From the NCBI GenBank assembly GCA_040220455.1, contig JAVJUS010000107.1:62001-126000 (forward strand): a stretch of 64,000 nt of DNA, in the 5' to 3' direction. Source of the DNA: JAVJUS01 sp040220455. GTDB taxonomy: Bacteria; Pseudomonadota; Alphaproteobacteria; DSM-16000; Inquilinaceae. Below the pieces are notes generated by a model that saw only the letters and a list, made by a program, of their open reading frames with translations, did no database searches and was not told where the DNA came from. Shown piece by piece: positions 16,263 to 24,957 of the stretch. Position 1 is the stretch's first letter, and every line of letters begins with the position of its first letter. The position numbers and the translations under genes were made by a program.

Positions 16263-17131
16263 CGCCTCGGGCCCTCCATGCCGCGGAACAGGATCCAGAA
16301 GAAGGCGCCCAGGACGGGCAGCGTCACGGCCAGGATGATCGTCGACAGGGCGAAGGAGATCGGCACGTAGGACTGGTGGTCGGAGGACTGGGCCCACTGG
16401 AAGACCGGCATCGAGGTGGCCGTGCCGCGCAGGAAGATCGAGCGCATCAGCTCGGTGAAGGACAGCAGGAAGCCGAACAGCCCGGCCCCGACGACGGCCG
16501 GGCGCAGGATCGGCAGCTCGATGTCCAGGAAGATTCGGCGCGGGCTGGCGCCCAGATCCGCCGCCGCCTCGACCAGGCGCCGGTCGAACCGGCTGAGCAT
16601 GACGACGACCAGCAGCAGCGCGAAGGGCAGCGCCCAGACAATGTGGCCGATCAGCATCGACCAGACGCCCAGCCGCAGGTCCAGATAGGAGCGGAAGAAC
16701 AGGAACAGCGCGGCGCCGATCGTCAGTCCGGGCACGAAGAGGGGGACGACGGCCAGCGCCAGCACGCCGCCGGGCCGCCTCAGGCGCATGATGCCGCGCC
16801 CGACCGCCGTCGCCACGACCATGCAGATCACCGCGACGGCGCCCGCCAGGGCAAGGCTCAGGCCCATCGGACCGGGCCAGCGGCGATCGGCCGCCATCTC
16901 CCGATACCAGTCGACGGTCAGCGGCCAGGGCAGGCCGGAGAACGGCCGCTCGCTGAACGACATGAGCGCCAGCCACAGGATCGGCACATAGGACAGGACG
17001 ATCGCCGCCAGGCCGATCGCCAGCGCCGCGCGCGGCCAGACCGGGCTGTCGGCCATCGACCGCCACCGTCCACGATGAGCGAACGGCGCGCGCGCGGCCG
17101 GGCGGTCCCGCCTGTCGAGCGCCGTGGTCAT
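16259..17131 (-). CDS. ABC transporter permease (PotC type)
   Basis: A 290-residue inner-membrane permease with about six hydrophobic segments and an EAA loop around EAAADLGASPRRIFLDIELP. It pairs with the PotB-type permease at 17144. ATG 17131 has GAGGAGGGG six bases upstream, between it and the PotB stop 12 bases away. Its stop overlaps the amidohydrolase start. Confidence 0.92.
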   Translation of the reverse strand: MTTALDRRDRPAARAPFAHRGRWRSMADSPVWPRAALAIGLAAIVLSYVPILWLALMSFSERPFSGLPWPLTVDWYREMAADRRWPGPMGLSLALAGAVAVICMVVATAVGRGIMRLRRPGGVLALAVVPLFVPGLTIGAALFLFFRSYLDLRLGVWSMLIGHIVWALPFALLLVVVMLSRFDRRLVEAAADLGASPRRIFLDIELPILRPAVVGAGLFGFLLSFTELMRSIFLRGTATSMPVFQWAQSSDHQSYVPISFALSTIILAVTLPVLGAFFWILFRGMEGPRR

Positions 17132-17143
17132 CGCCGCCCCTCC

Positions 17144-18031
17144 TCAGGCGTCCAGCGCCCGGAACAGGGCGGCGCCCGCCCCGACGCGGCGCAGGACGAG
17201 GGCGAGGAGACCCAGCAGCACCAGCAGGACGGCGATGACGAAGGACGACAGGGCGGCGGCCATCGGGTATTTCAGCGCGTCCAGCGCGGCATCGACCGAG
17301 TTGCCCAGCATGTTGACGTTGAAGCCGCCCATGATCTGCGGCACCACCACGTCGGCCATCGCCGGAACCATGGTGAAGACGACGCCGGCCGCCACGCCCG
17401 GCAGGGCCAGCGGCAGCAGGACGTCGGTGAAGGTCTGCCAGCGCGAGGCGCCGAGATCGCCGCTGGCCTCCAGCAGGTCGTCGTCGATCAGCGTCAGCAC
17501 CAGCATGATCGGAAGGACCATCGTGGGGAAGTAGACGAGCACCATGCCGAAATGCACGGCGAATTCCGAGTAGAGCAGCCAGGCCTGCGGCGGGATGCCG
17601 ACCAGGCCGAGCAGCGTGTTCACCGCCCCCTCGCTGCCCAGCAACGTGCGCCAGACGATGGTGCGCGAGGCGACGTCCAGGAAGAACGGGATGGTGATCA
17701 GCGTCACCAGTGCCGCCCGGATCGACGCCGACCGGCAGCCCTTGGCGAGCCAGATGGCGAAGGGCAGGGAGATCGCCATGACGACCACTGTCACCGTCAG
17801 CCCGATGCGCACGGTGCGCACCACGACCTGCCACCGGCCGCTGTCGAAGAAGGTGCGCCAGGTCTCCAATCCCGGCGTGAAGTCCGTGGCGAAGCCCTGC
17901 GTGCGGAACAGCGAATAGACCAGCATCAGCGCCAGCGGGGTGACCACCAGCACGGTCCAGGCCGCGACGAACAGCATGACCGGCCAGCCGCCGGCGGCCA
18001 GCTCGTGATAGGCCGCGCGAAGGCGGATCAC
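17144..18031 (-). CDS. ABC transporter permease (PotB type)
   Basis: A 295-residue permease with about six hydrophobic segments and an EAA loop around EASGDLGASRWQTFTDVLLP. The start is a GTG at 18031. It sits 37 bases after the binding-protein gene and 12 bases before the PotC-type permease, and forms the heterodimeric channel used by the 18069 binding protein and 20652 ATPase. In cluster B the same two permeases are fused into one chain. Confidence 0.92.
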   Translation of the reverse strand: MIRLRAAYHELAAGGWPVMLFVAAWTVLVVTPLALMLVYSLFRTQGFATDFTPGLETWRTFFDSGRWQVVVRTVRIGLTVTVVVMAISLPFAIWLAKGCRSASIRAALVTLITIPFFLDVASRTIVWRTLLGSEGAVNTLLGLVGIPPQAWLLYSEFAVHFGMVLVYFPTMVLPIMLVLTLIDDDLLEASGDLGASRWQTFTDVLLPLALPGVAAGVVFTMVPAMADVVVPQIMGGFNVNMLGNSVDAALDALKYPMAAALSSFVIAVLLVLLGLLALVLRRVGAGAALFRALDA

Positions 18032-18068
18032 GAGCCGACCGCCGGGGCCGCCGGGGGAGGCGCGGCGC

Positions 18069-19241
18069 TCAGGCGTTGAGGAAGCGCTGCCACTCTTCCT
18101 CCATCACCGCCAGGTTGGGCGGAACGGGATTGAAGCTGAACTGCGGCGTCTCGTACTTGCGCGCGACCGTGTCGCCGACCGCGCCGATTTTGGCGACGTC
18201 CTCGGCCGGCCAGCCCTGTTCCTCCGCATAGGCGACCGCCAGGTCCATGTTCGGCCCGGCGAGCCCCTTGCGCCCCATGGGGGCCAGATACGCGCCCGAC
18301 AGGAAGAAGTTCAGGGTCTCGTAGATCCGGTCCAGATTGTCGCGCTCCGCGGCCTGGATCGGGACGAACAGGGCGTTGCCCCACTTGAAGTAGTAGTCGG
18401 CGTTGGCGTAGTGGACGACCTCTCCGCCCTGCTGCTCGTTGACCACGACGACGGCGTCGGACCAGCAGTTGAGGATGTCGACCTCGCGGTTGCCGAGGAG
18501 CTGGACCTGCTCGTCGAAGCCGACGAAGAAGGCCCGGAACTGGCCGGCCTGCTTGCGCGCGATGCCGAAATCGGCGACCGCCCGGGCTTCCTCGGCGCTC
18601 AGGTTGGTGACGTCGGCGATCTGGTGGATGCCGGCGTTGTGGACGTACTGGGCCATCAGCGGGAAGGAATAGACCATCGTCGTCGACAGCCCGACCCGGC
18701 CCAGCGTCTCCTCGCTGTCGAACATCAGCTTCCAGGACAGGGTCTCGGTCGGGTCGTCGACGCCCAGGGCGTCCGGCCAGAAGCCGAAGCTGTCCGCGCC
18801 GCCCACATTGGGCACGCCGTACTGCACGTCGCCGACCCGCAAGGGGGCGGTGAACGCCTCGGGGACCCGGTCCCAGAGGGTCAGGGCGGGATGGCTCGTG
18901 TCCAGGGGCAGGAACCAGTCCTCGCCCAGGACCGTCTGCATGCCGACCTCGGTCAGGAAGAAGTCGTAGTCGCGGCCGATCTCGTTGGCCATGATCTCGC
19001 GCAGCACCACGCCCGGGTCGCCCACGGTCGGGGTGTAGCGCATCTCCATCCCGGTCGCCTCGACGAAGGGCGTCCAGTCCTCCAGCCCCTGGGCCGAGGT
19101 GCCGTAGCCGCGCATCGTAACCTCCTGGGCGGCGGCCGGGCGCAGCTTGACGCCGATCAGCCCGACGGCGGCCCCGGCGGCCGTACCCTGAAGCAGGCGG
19201 CGGCGCGGGATCACCGGGCCGGCGGTCTTCCTGTCGATCAT
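18069..19241 (-). CDS. ABC transporter substrate-binding protein, Tat-exported (PotD type)
   Basis: A 390-residue periplasmic protein with a twin-arginine signal (IPRRRLLQGTAAGAAVGLIG, cleavage probably at AAAQ). The mature protein reads like the spermidine/putrescine/opine binding family (MRGYGTSAQGLEDWTPFVEA start; two-lobed). ATG 19241 follows GGAGGGG. It serves the PotB/PotC permeases directly downstream. A hairpin in the 139-bp gap upstream resembles those before the binding protein at 3174. The CodA-like and amidohydrolase genes around it suggest a nitrogen-containing ligand rather than a simple polyamine. Confidence 0.92.
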   Translation of the reverse strand: MIDRKTAGPVIPRRRLLQGTAAGAAVGLIGVKLRPAAAQEVTMRGYGTSAQGLEDWTPFVEATGMEMRYTPTVGDPGVVLREIMANEIGRDYDFFLTEVGMQTVLGEDWFLPLDTSHPALTLWDRVPEAFTAPLRVGDVQYGVPNVGGADSFGFWPDALGVDDPTETLSWKLMFDSEETLGRVGLSTTMVYSFPLMAQYVHNAGIHQIADVTNLSAEEARAVADFGIARKQAGQFRAFFVGFDEQVQLLGNREVDILNCWSDAVVVVNEQQGGEVVHYANADYYFKWGNALFVPIQAAERDNLDRIYETLNFFLSGAYLAPMGRKGLAGPNMDLAVAYAEEQGWPAEDVAKIGAVGDTVARKYETPQFSFNPVPPNLAVMEEEWQRFLNA

Positions 19242-19267
19242 TCCTGTCCCCTCCGTGGTGCCGTGCC

Positions 19268-19287
19268 GCGCGGACGACGGTCCGCGC
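19268..19287 (-). other. Perfect hairpin upstream of the binding-protein gene
   Basis: GCGCGGAC (19268-19275) pairs perfectly with GTCCGCGC (19280-19287) around GACG. It lies in the 139-bp gap between the CodA-like gene and the binding-protein gene at 18069-19241, and may stabilise the downstream mRNA or attenuate. Confidence 0.5.
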
Positions 19288-19380
19288 CGGTGCCGACGGC
19301 GATGCCTCCCGCGCGGCCCGCACCCGCCTTGTTCCCGGCGGGGCGTGACGGGCCGCTTCCTCCTGCCGCGCCCGGCGCCC

Positions 19381-20655
19381 TCAGGCGTCCAGGCGCACGT
19401 CCTCGTAGCAACTCTCGGCCACGAGCCGACCGTCGCGGTAGATCCGGCGCGCCGGCGCCAGCGTGGTCAGCGCGTCGGCCGCGCTGTCGGCGCGCAGCAG
19501 CACCAGGTCCGCCGACGCGCCGACCGCGAGGCCGTAGTCGCGCCGGCCGGCCATGGCGGCCGCGTGTGTCGTGATCATCCGCCAGACCTCGACCAGGTCC
19601 TCGGCCGAGAACAGCTTGGCGGCATAGGCCATGACCTGCCCGGACATGACCGGGTCGGGATAGAGCAGGTACGGCGCGAACATGGAGCCGTAGGCCTCCT
19701 GGGCGATCGCCACCGGCACCCCGGCCCGCACAAGCTCCTTGATCGTCGCGATGCCGCGCGGCGGGTCGATCGCGCCGACGCCGCCGTAGAGCAGGCCGCT
19801 CATCGGGCTGCTGGCCACGGCGATTCCGGCCTCGCGCATGCGGTCGTAGAGGCGCCGGCGATAGGCCTCGTCCTGCTTGGGAAGGGACATGCAATGGGCG
19901 ACCGTGACCCGGCCGTGGAAGCCGCGGGCCAGGGTCTCGTCGACCACCACCTCCAGCCAGCGGGACTCCGGCCGGTCGGTCTCGTCGCAATGGAAGTCGA
20001 CATCGACGCCGTAGCGCTCGGCGAGCTCGAAGACCTCCCGGATCTCCTGTCGCCGCAGCGCGTCGCTGCGCTCGAGCTGCGGATTCGTGCCTATGTATTC
20101 GGCGCCCGCCTCCAGTGCCGCGATGGCCAGGTCGCGGGCGCCCGGGTCGCTGATCAGGCCGTGCTGGGGAAAGGCGATGATGCGGATGTCGAGCACGCCG
20201 GCCAGCCGGCGCCGCGCTTCCCGCAGCGCCTCGAAGCAGACCATGCGCGCGTGGGAATCGGTGTCGGCGAAACTGCGCACGGCGACGACGCCCCGCGCCG
20301 CCATGATCCGGCCGACCCGCTCCACCCTCTCGATCGTGTCGTCGAGCGTGAAGGCCCGCTTCTTGCGGCCCAGATCCTCGATCTGGTCCTCGAAGGCCAT
20401 GTCGCGCAGGCCGTCGGTCGGCACGAAGCAGGACGTCATGTGGTAGTGCGGCTCGACGAAGGCCGGCGAGGCGAGCCATCCCGCCGCCTCGGTCCGCGGC
20501 GGTCCCTGGGGATCGGCGCTGCCGTTCTCGGACGGCGTGATCGCGGCGATCCGGCCGTCGGCGATGGCGATGTCGACGCATTCGCCGGTCTCCCAATGGG
20601 TCGCGCCGGCGATGACGTGGTCGAGCCTGCCGGGCCCGGGTTCGGCCGTGCTCAT
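19381..20655 (-). CDS. CodA-like amidohydrolase lacking the usual metal Asp
   Basis: This 424-residue protein follows the layout of bacterial cytosine deaminase CodA: PAFVEPHYH (His70, His72), AFPQHGL (Gln164), DFHCDETD (His222, Glu225) and VAHCMS (His254). These fall eight residues after E. coli His61, His63, Gln156, His214, Glu217 and His246. The Asp that completes the metal site and does catalysis in CodA (GHDDV, Asp313) is replaced by QEAYG here, Ala321 aligning with Asp313. It may use another residue, act on a different substrate, or have lost activity. The start ATG 20655 overlaps the ATPase stop by four bases. Confidence 0.87.
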   Translation of the reverse strand: MSTAEPGPGRLDHVIAGATHWETGECVDIAIADGRIAAITPSENGSADPQGPPRTEAAGWLASPAFVEPHYHMTSCFVPTDGLRDMAFEDQIEDLGRKKRAFTLDDTIERVERVGRIMAARGVVAVRSFADTDSHARMVCFEALREARRRLAGVLDIRIIAFPQHGLISDPGARDLAIAALEAGAEYIGTNPQLERSDALRRQEIREVFELAERYGVDVDFHCDETDRPESRWLEVVVDETLARGFHGRVTVAHCMSLPKQDEAYRRRLYDRMREAGIAVASSPMSGLLYGGVGAIDPPRGIATIKELVRAGVPVAIAQEAYGSMFAPYLLYPDPVMSGQVMAYAAKLFSAEDLVEVWRMITTHAAAMAGRRDYGLAVGASADLVLLRADSAADALTTLAPARRIYRDGRLVAESCYEDVRLDA

Positions 20656-21818
20656 GACCCGGCCGTGACCGCGCAGTCGTCCGGCGCCCACGCGACCGCC
20701 GGGATGTCGTCGGGCAGGGCACGGCCGTCCCAGATGCGCGCGCTCAGCCGTCCGGCCGGCGTCTCCGTGACCCAATCGCGATACTTGCCCTTGTACACCG
20801 TCTCGACCAGCCGGGCCGGAAGGCGGTTGCCCGGCGCCTCGCCGGATGACCCGCCAATCGCTTCGCCGACGACCGGTAGGACTCGCTCGGCGCGCACGGC
20901 CATGCAGACCGGCGTCCCCGGCGCCGGGGACGGGCCCTCGCCGGTCCATCGCCCGACGAGCGTGTGGCCCTCGGCAGTCATGGCGACCAGGCCGGGCCCC
21001 GGCGCCCCGGCCGCCGCGCGGCCCGGAATCAGGTTGTCGATGCCCATGAAATCGGCGACGAAGCGTGACGCAGGGCGTTCGAACAGGGCGTCGGGCGGGC
21101 CTTCCTGGACGACCCGGCCGGCGCGCATCAGGAGGATGCGGTGGCTCATGGTCAGCGCCTCCTCCTGGCTGTGGGTGACGTAGACGAAGGCCATCCCCAG
21201 GCTCTGCTGCAGGTGCAGCAGCTCGACCTGCATCTCCTGGCGCAGCTTCTCGTCGAGCGCGCCCAGCGGCTCGTCGAGCAGCAGGATCGACGGGTTGGTC
21301 ACGATGCTGCGCGCCAGGCCGACGCGCTGGCGCTCGCCGCCGCTGAGCTGGTGGATGCGGCGGTCGTACTTGCCGGGCAGGCGCACCCGCTCCAGCGCCT
21401 CGCGGGCGCGGGCGGCGCGCTCGGCCCGGTCGATGCCGCGGACCTTCAGGCCGTACTCGATGTTAGCGCCGACCGACATGTGCGGGAAGAGGGCGTAGCT
21501 CTGGAACACGGTCGTGCAGTCGCGCGCGGCCGGCGGCAGACCGGTCACGTCCCGCCCGGCGATGGCGAGGCGCCGCGCCCGGCTCGGCGTCTCGAGCCCG
21601 GCGATGACGCGCAAGAGCGTCGTCTTGCCGGAGCCGCTGTGCCCCAGCAGCGTGACGAATTCGCCGGGCGCGACGGTCAGCGAGACCTCGTCCAGGGCCA
21701 GGGTCTCGCCGTAGCGGTGGCTGATGCCCAGCGCGTCCAGCGCCGGCGGCGGCTCCGGCTCGGTCGGCGCGGCCATCCCGATCACCGGCGCCGCCACGCG
21801 GGCGGCCGTCGCCGTCAT
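20652..21818 (-). CDS. ABC transporter ATP-binding protein (PotA type)
   Basis: A 388-residue ATPase with Walker A GHSGSGKTT (His replacing the usual Pro), Q-loop VFQSYALFPHM, signature LSGGERQR, Walker B ILLLDEPLGALD and H-loop YVTHSQEEA, then a TOBE domain. It has an N-terminal extension of about 20 residues before the ATPase core. ATG 21818 has GGAG seven bases upstream; an in-frame ATG at 21974 has none. It energises the PotB/PotC permeases at 16259-18031, although two genes lie between. Confidence 0.92.
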   Translation of the reverse strand: MTATAARVAAPVIGMAAPTEPEPPPALDALGISHRYGETLALDEVSLTVAPGEFVTLLGHSGSGKTTLLRVIAGLETPSRARRLAIAGRDVTGLPPAARDCTTVFQSYALFPHMSVGANIEYGLKVRGIDRAERAARAREALERVRLPGKYDRRIHQLSGGERQRVGLARSIVTNPSILLLDEPLGALDEKLRQEMQVELLHLQQSLGMAFVYVTHSQEEALTMSHRILLMRAGRVVQEGPPDALFERPASRFVADFMGIDNLIPGRAAAGAPGPGLVAMTAEGHTLVGRWTGEGPSPAPGTPVCMAVRAERVLPVVGEAIGGSSGEAPGNRLPARLVETVYKGKYRDWVTETPAGRLSARIWDGRALPDDIPAVAWAPDDCAVTAGS

Positions 21819-22145
21819 CGCGCCGCTCCGTCGTTCCGGTAGTGGTCGGACGGCTCCGCGGCTCTCCAGGGCGACGGTCTCGCGATCATGGCCGATCTCC
21901 GAAGCCGCGGCCCGAGGGATACCAGGACCGCCGGTCGGCAAGGCCGGGGCCGTCGGTATGGTGGCAAGGGGCATGACGTCTGACCATTTGGCCAAAAGGT
22001 GCAGTCTTGAGTCTTTCGTCCGCGGCGCAACGGCACAGTCGGCGACGGGAGGTGGCTTCGGGGAGTCGTAGGTTGCCCACCGCGAAGCGGTGCGCAACGC
22101 GGCGCGGTCGGTGCCGTCGCGCACGGCCTGTCGGCCGTGGGCGAC
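21819..22145 (-). promoter_or_regulatory. 327-bp gap with possible operator and hairpin repeat
   Basis: No convincing gene is present between the amidohydrolase (stop 22146) and the ATPase (start 21818). The gap holds a near-perfect palindrome around TTTGGCCAAA (21984-21999; one mismatched pair) and the hairpin repeat of 22067-22150. The local AT content and palindrome suggest a second promoter for the ABC transporter genes, but I see no clear -35/-10 pair. Confidence 0.35.
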
Positions 22146-22150
22146 CTACG
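22067..22150. repeat. REP-like nested inverted repeat
   Basis: GTTGC-C-CACCGC-GAA-GCGGTG-C-GCAAC (22072-22098) is a 27-base hairpin with one C-C mismatch. In addition CGTAGGTTGCCCAC (22067-22080) is mirrored by GTGGGCGACCTACG (22137-22150) with one mismatch, the right arm covering the TAG of the 22146 gene. The GTAGGTTG start and nested hairpin resemble intergenic REP/BIME repeats of many proteobacteria. Only one copy is in the window. Confidence 0.6.
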
Positions 22151-23579
22151 GGCGGCGGCCCGGATCCCCGTCGGCCGTCGCCAGGCGGGCCGCGACGCGG
22201 TTCGCCTCGGCGACCAGGGCGCGCTCGTCGACGTCGAGCAGGCGGCCGTCGCGCACCCGGACCCGGCCGGCGACGACCGTGAGATCGGCATAGGGGTGGC
22301 TGCCGGCGAGCAGGAAGCCCTCCACCGGGTCCGCGGACCCGGCGTAGCCGATCCGACGCAGGTCGAAGGCCGCGATGTCGGCGGCCATGCCGGGGGCGAG
22401 CGTGCCGATCCGGTCGCGGCCCAGCACCCGCGCGCCGCCCGACGTGGCGAGCCGGAGCACCTCGTCGGCGGTCATCCAGTGCTCGACCGGATCGGCCCGG
22501 TCCCGCCCGGCGACCCTGTGGAGCACCAGGGCCAGCCGCAGCTCGCCCAGGAAGTTGCCGCTGTCGTTGCTGGCCGAGCCGTCGACGCCGATGCCCAGCG
22601 CCACGTCCTTTTCGCGCAGCCGCCCGATCGGCGCGACCGGCAGGCCGAGCCGCAGGCAGCAGCGCGGGCAGTGGGCGACCCCACAGCCGTTGTCGGCAAA
22701 GGCGGCGATGTCCTCGTCGTCGAGCCGGGTGCAATGGGCGAACCAGGTGCCGGGGGCGAGCCACCCGGCATCGGCCAGCACGCGCACCGGCGGCTTGCCG
22801 TGGAGCCGGTCGGTCAACGCGCGCTCGTCCTCCCGGGGATGGTAATGGGTGTGCAGCCCGCAGCCGGCGGCATGCGCGATCTCCCCGATCCGGGCCAGCA
22901 GCGCCGGGTCGTCGTAGGTCACCGAGGTCGGGCCGAAGGCGACGCGCAGCATGGCGAACGGGTCGGTGTCGTGCCGCGTAGCGGCCCGCTCCATGCCGGC
23001 GACCAGGCGCTCGGGCGTGTCGAGCAGGTCGGCCAGGACCGCCTCGCCCATCACCGGCGCCAACCGCTGGGCCAGATCGCCTTCGATCCGGGGCATGCAG
23101 CCGCGCACCAGATGGAGCCGGATCCCCGCCTCCCGCGCCACGTCGAGCAGGGCGTCGAGCCGGGCGTCGTCCGTCTCCGGCAGCAGATAGGCGAAATCCG
23201 CCGTCGTGGTGACGCCGGAGAGCAGGAGTTCGCCCACCGCCACCCGGGTCGCCGTCGCGAAGTCCTCCGCCGTCATCCGCGCCCACATCGGGTAGAGCCC
23301 GGCCAGCCAGTCCATGTAGCCGCAGGCCGCGACGCCGGGGATCCCGCGCGTCACCGACTGGAAGAAGTGGTGGTGAGTGTTGACGAAACCGGGCGTGACC
23401 AGGTGGCCGGTCAGGTCGATCGTCTCGACCCCCTCGGCCCCGGCGTGCTCGGGCGGACAGGGCTCGGGGCCGAGCGCGGCGATGCGGCCCCCCTCCACCC
23501 GGATCCAGGCATCGTCGAGCCGACCGGGGCTCGCCCCGGTCCAGACATGGGCGGCGTGGCGCAGCAGCAGGTCTGCCAT
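22146..23579 (-). CDS. Amidohydrolase of the 8-oxoguanine deaminase / Trp-Atz family
   Basis: A 477-residue TrzN/AtzA/SAH-deaminase-type enzyme. Motifs are NTHHHFFQ (metal His pair), THYHPREDE, FAHCTRLDD and IGVDGSASND (catalytic Asp), in order. LVRGCMPRIEGD and the DGSASND block resemble 8-oxoguanine and isoxanthopterin deaminases more than chlorohydrolases. It would remove an amino group from a ring-type substrate in the cytoplasm. It lies three bases after the triple RidA gene, so one transcript encodes a deaminase and an imine-handling protein. TAG stop lies in the REP-like repeat. Confidence 0.9.
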   Translation of the reverse strand: MADLLLRHAAHVWTGASPGRLDDAWIRVEGGRIAALGPEPCPPEHAGAEGVETIDLTGHLVTPGFVNTHHHFFQSVTRGIPGVAACGYMDWLAGLYPMWARMTAEDFATATRVAVGELLLSGVTTTADFAYLLPETDDARLDALLDVAREAGIRLHLVRGCMPRIEGDLAQRLAPVMGEAVLADLLDTPERLVAGMERAATRHDTDPFAMLRVAFGPTSVTYDDPALLARIGEIAHAAGCGLHTHYHPREDERALTDRLHGKPPVRVLADAGWLAPGTWFAHCTRLDDEDIAAFADNGCGVAHCPRCCLRLGLPVAPIGRLREKDVALGIGVDGSASNDSGNFLGELRLALVLHRVAGRDRADPVEHWMTADEVLRLATSGGARVLGRDRIGTLAPGMAADIAAFDLRRIGYAGSADPVEGFLLAGSHPYADLTVVAGRVRVRDGRLLDVDERALVAEANRVAARLATADGDPGRRP

Positions 23580-23582
23580 GGC

Positions 23583-24830
23583 TCAGCGCTCCGCGATCAG
23601 GTCGATCTCGACCTTGCAGCCGGGGACCAGCAGCCGGGAGACCTGGACCGTCGTGCGCGGCACCGGCGTCGGGAAGAAGCGCTTCCAGACCTGGTCGAAA
23701 TAGAAGAAGTCGTCGAGGTCGGTCAGGAACACCTGGCTCTTGACCACCTTGTCGAGGCCGGAGCCCGCCGCCGCCAGGGTGTGGGCCAGGTTGGTCAGCA
23801 CGTACTCGGTCTGGCGCTGGATGTCGGAGGCGTAGAACGGGAAGGCCGGGTCGGCGCGCGCCTCGGGCGGAATGCCCGTGCGATAGTCCGAGGCGATCTG
23901 GCCGGCCGGGTAGACCAGCTCCGGCGTCGCCACGCCCTGGCAGTAGTGGGCGAGCGGGCTCGGCACCCGGTCGCTGGCGACGACCTCGCGCGCGACGCCC
24001 GGCCTCACCGCCACCAGGTCGATCTCGACCTTGCAGCCGGGCACCAGCAGGCGCGGCACCTCGACCGTGGTGCGCGGCACCGGCTCGGGGAAGAACTCCT
24101 TCCAGACCTGGTCGAAATGGAAGAAGTCGTCCAGATCGGTCAGGAACACCTGGCTCTTGACGACGTCGGCCAGCGTCGCGCCGCCGGATGCCAGGGTGCG
24201 CGCCAGGTTTCCCAGGACATAGCGGGTCTGGCGCTGGATGTCCGAGGCGTAGAACGGGAAGGCCGGGTCGACCCGCGCCTCGGGCGCGACGCCGGTGCGG
24301 TAGTCGGACGCGATCTGGCCGGCGGGGTAGAGGTGGTCGCCCGCCGCCGTGCCCTGGCTGTAATGAGCCAGCGGCACCGGCACGCCGTCGCCGACAAGGG
24401 TCGTGCGCGCGACGTCCGGCAGGCGGGCCTGCAGGTCGATCTCCACCCTGCAGCCGGGGACCAGCAGGCGCCCGACCTCGACCGTCGTGCGCGGCACCGG
24501 CTCGGCGAAGACCTCCTTCCAGACCTGGTCGAAGTGGAAGAAGTCGTCGAGATCGGTCAGGAACACCTGGCTCTTGACCACGTCGGCCGGGCCGCAGCCC
24601 GCCGCCGCCAGGGTGCGCGTCAGGTTGTCGAGGACGTAGCGCGTCTGGCGCTGGATGTCGGAAGCGTAGAACGGAAAGGCCGGGTCGACCGTCGCCTCGG
24701 GCGGGACGCCGGTGCGGTAGTCCGACGCGATCTGCCCGGCCGGGAAGACGTGGTCGGCGAGCACGGCGCCCTGGCTGTAATGGGCGAGCGGGGACGGAAC
24801 GTCCGGCGCGGTTATGGTAGCGTGCGGCAT
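23583..24830 (-). CDS. Three-domain RidA (YjgF/UK114) fusion protein
   Basis: This 415-residue protein consists of three consecutive RidA-like domains with an exact period of 139 residues. Each copy has HYSQG or HYCQG, PAGQIASDYRTG, DPAFPFYASDIQRQT, KSQVFLTDLDDFF and PVPRTTV, then LLVPGC-VEID. The Arg matching E. coli RidA Arg105 is kept in all three (Arg114, Arg253, Arg392). Typical RidA proteins are about 128 residues and form trimers with active sites between subunits, deaminating reactive enamines and imines. One chain here could fold as a complete trimer. It heads an operon with a Trp-Atz amidohydrolase. Confidence 0.93.
   Translation of the reverse strand: MPHATITAPDVPSPLAHYSQGAVLADHVFPAGQIASDYRTGVPPEATVDPAFPFYASDIQRQTRYVLDNLTRTLAAAGCGPADVVKSQVFLTDLDDFFHFDQVWKEVFAEPVPRTTVEVGRLLVPGCRVEIDLQARLPDVARTTLVGDGVPVPLAHYSQGTAAGDHLYPAGQIASDYRTGVAPEARVDPAFPFYASDIQRQTRYVLGNLARTLASGGATLADVVKSQVFLTDLDDFFHFDQVWKEFFPEPVPRTTVEVPRLLVPGCKVEIDLVAVRPGVAREVVASDRVPSPLAHYCQGVATPELVYPAGQIASDYRTGIPPEARADPAFPFYASDIQRQTEYVLTNLAHTLAAAGSGLDKVVKSQVFLTDLDDFFYFDQVWKRFFPTPVPRTTVQVSRLLVPGCKVEIDLIAER
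23586..24830 (-). repeat. Three tandem ~417-bp direct repeats encoding RidA domains
   Basis: Domain units are about 24830-24414, 24413-23997 and 23996-23586 on the minus strand. Blocks such as the codons for SQVFLTDLDDFF are nearly identical in DNA between copies, so the units arose by in-frame tandem duplication and have diverged only moderately. Confidence 0.88.
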
Positions 24831-24864
24831 CGCGCTGTCGCTCCGTACTTGATTCGGGATTGTT

Positions 24865-24899
24865 TTGCATACAATGCAGAAGCTCTAGTGTGCATACAA
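24865..24899. promoter_or_regulatory. Two TGCATACAA direct repeats in the divergent RidA/FCD promoter region
   Basis: TGCATACAA is at 24866-24874 and at 24891-24899, 25 bases apart, between the RidA gene (start 24830) and the FCD regulator (start 24958). The first is part of TTGCATACAA. A related TTGGAATACAA lies at 25689 in front of livK. They are likely binding sites of the FCD regulator. Confidence 0.55.
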
Positions 24900-24957
24900 G
24901 GCCGTGCCGTCGGGCGCGGCGCGCCGCCACCCCCATCCCCGGAGCGAACGGGACGCC

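Noticed and set aside
23583..24830. RidA triplication as an assembly artefact
   Set aside because: The three copies differ at many codons (for example HYSQG versus HYCQG, DFFHF versus DFFYF), so they are not a simple duplicated read, though long-read support would be welcome.
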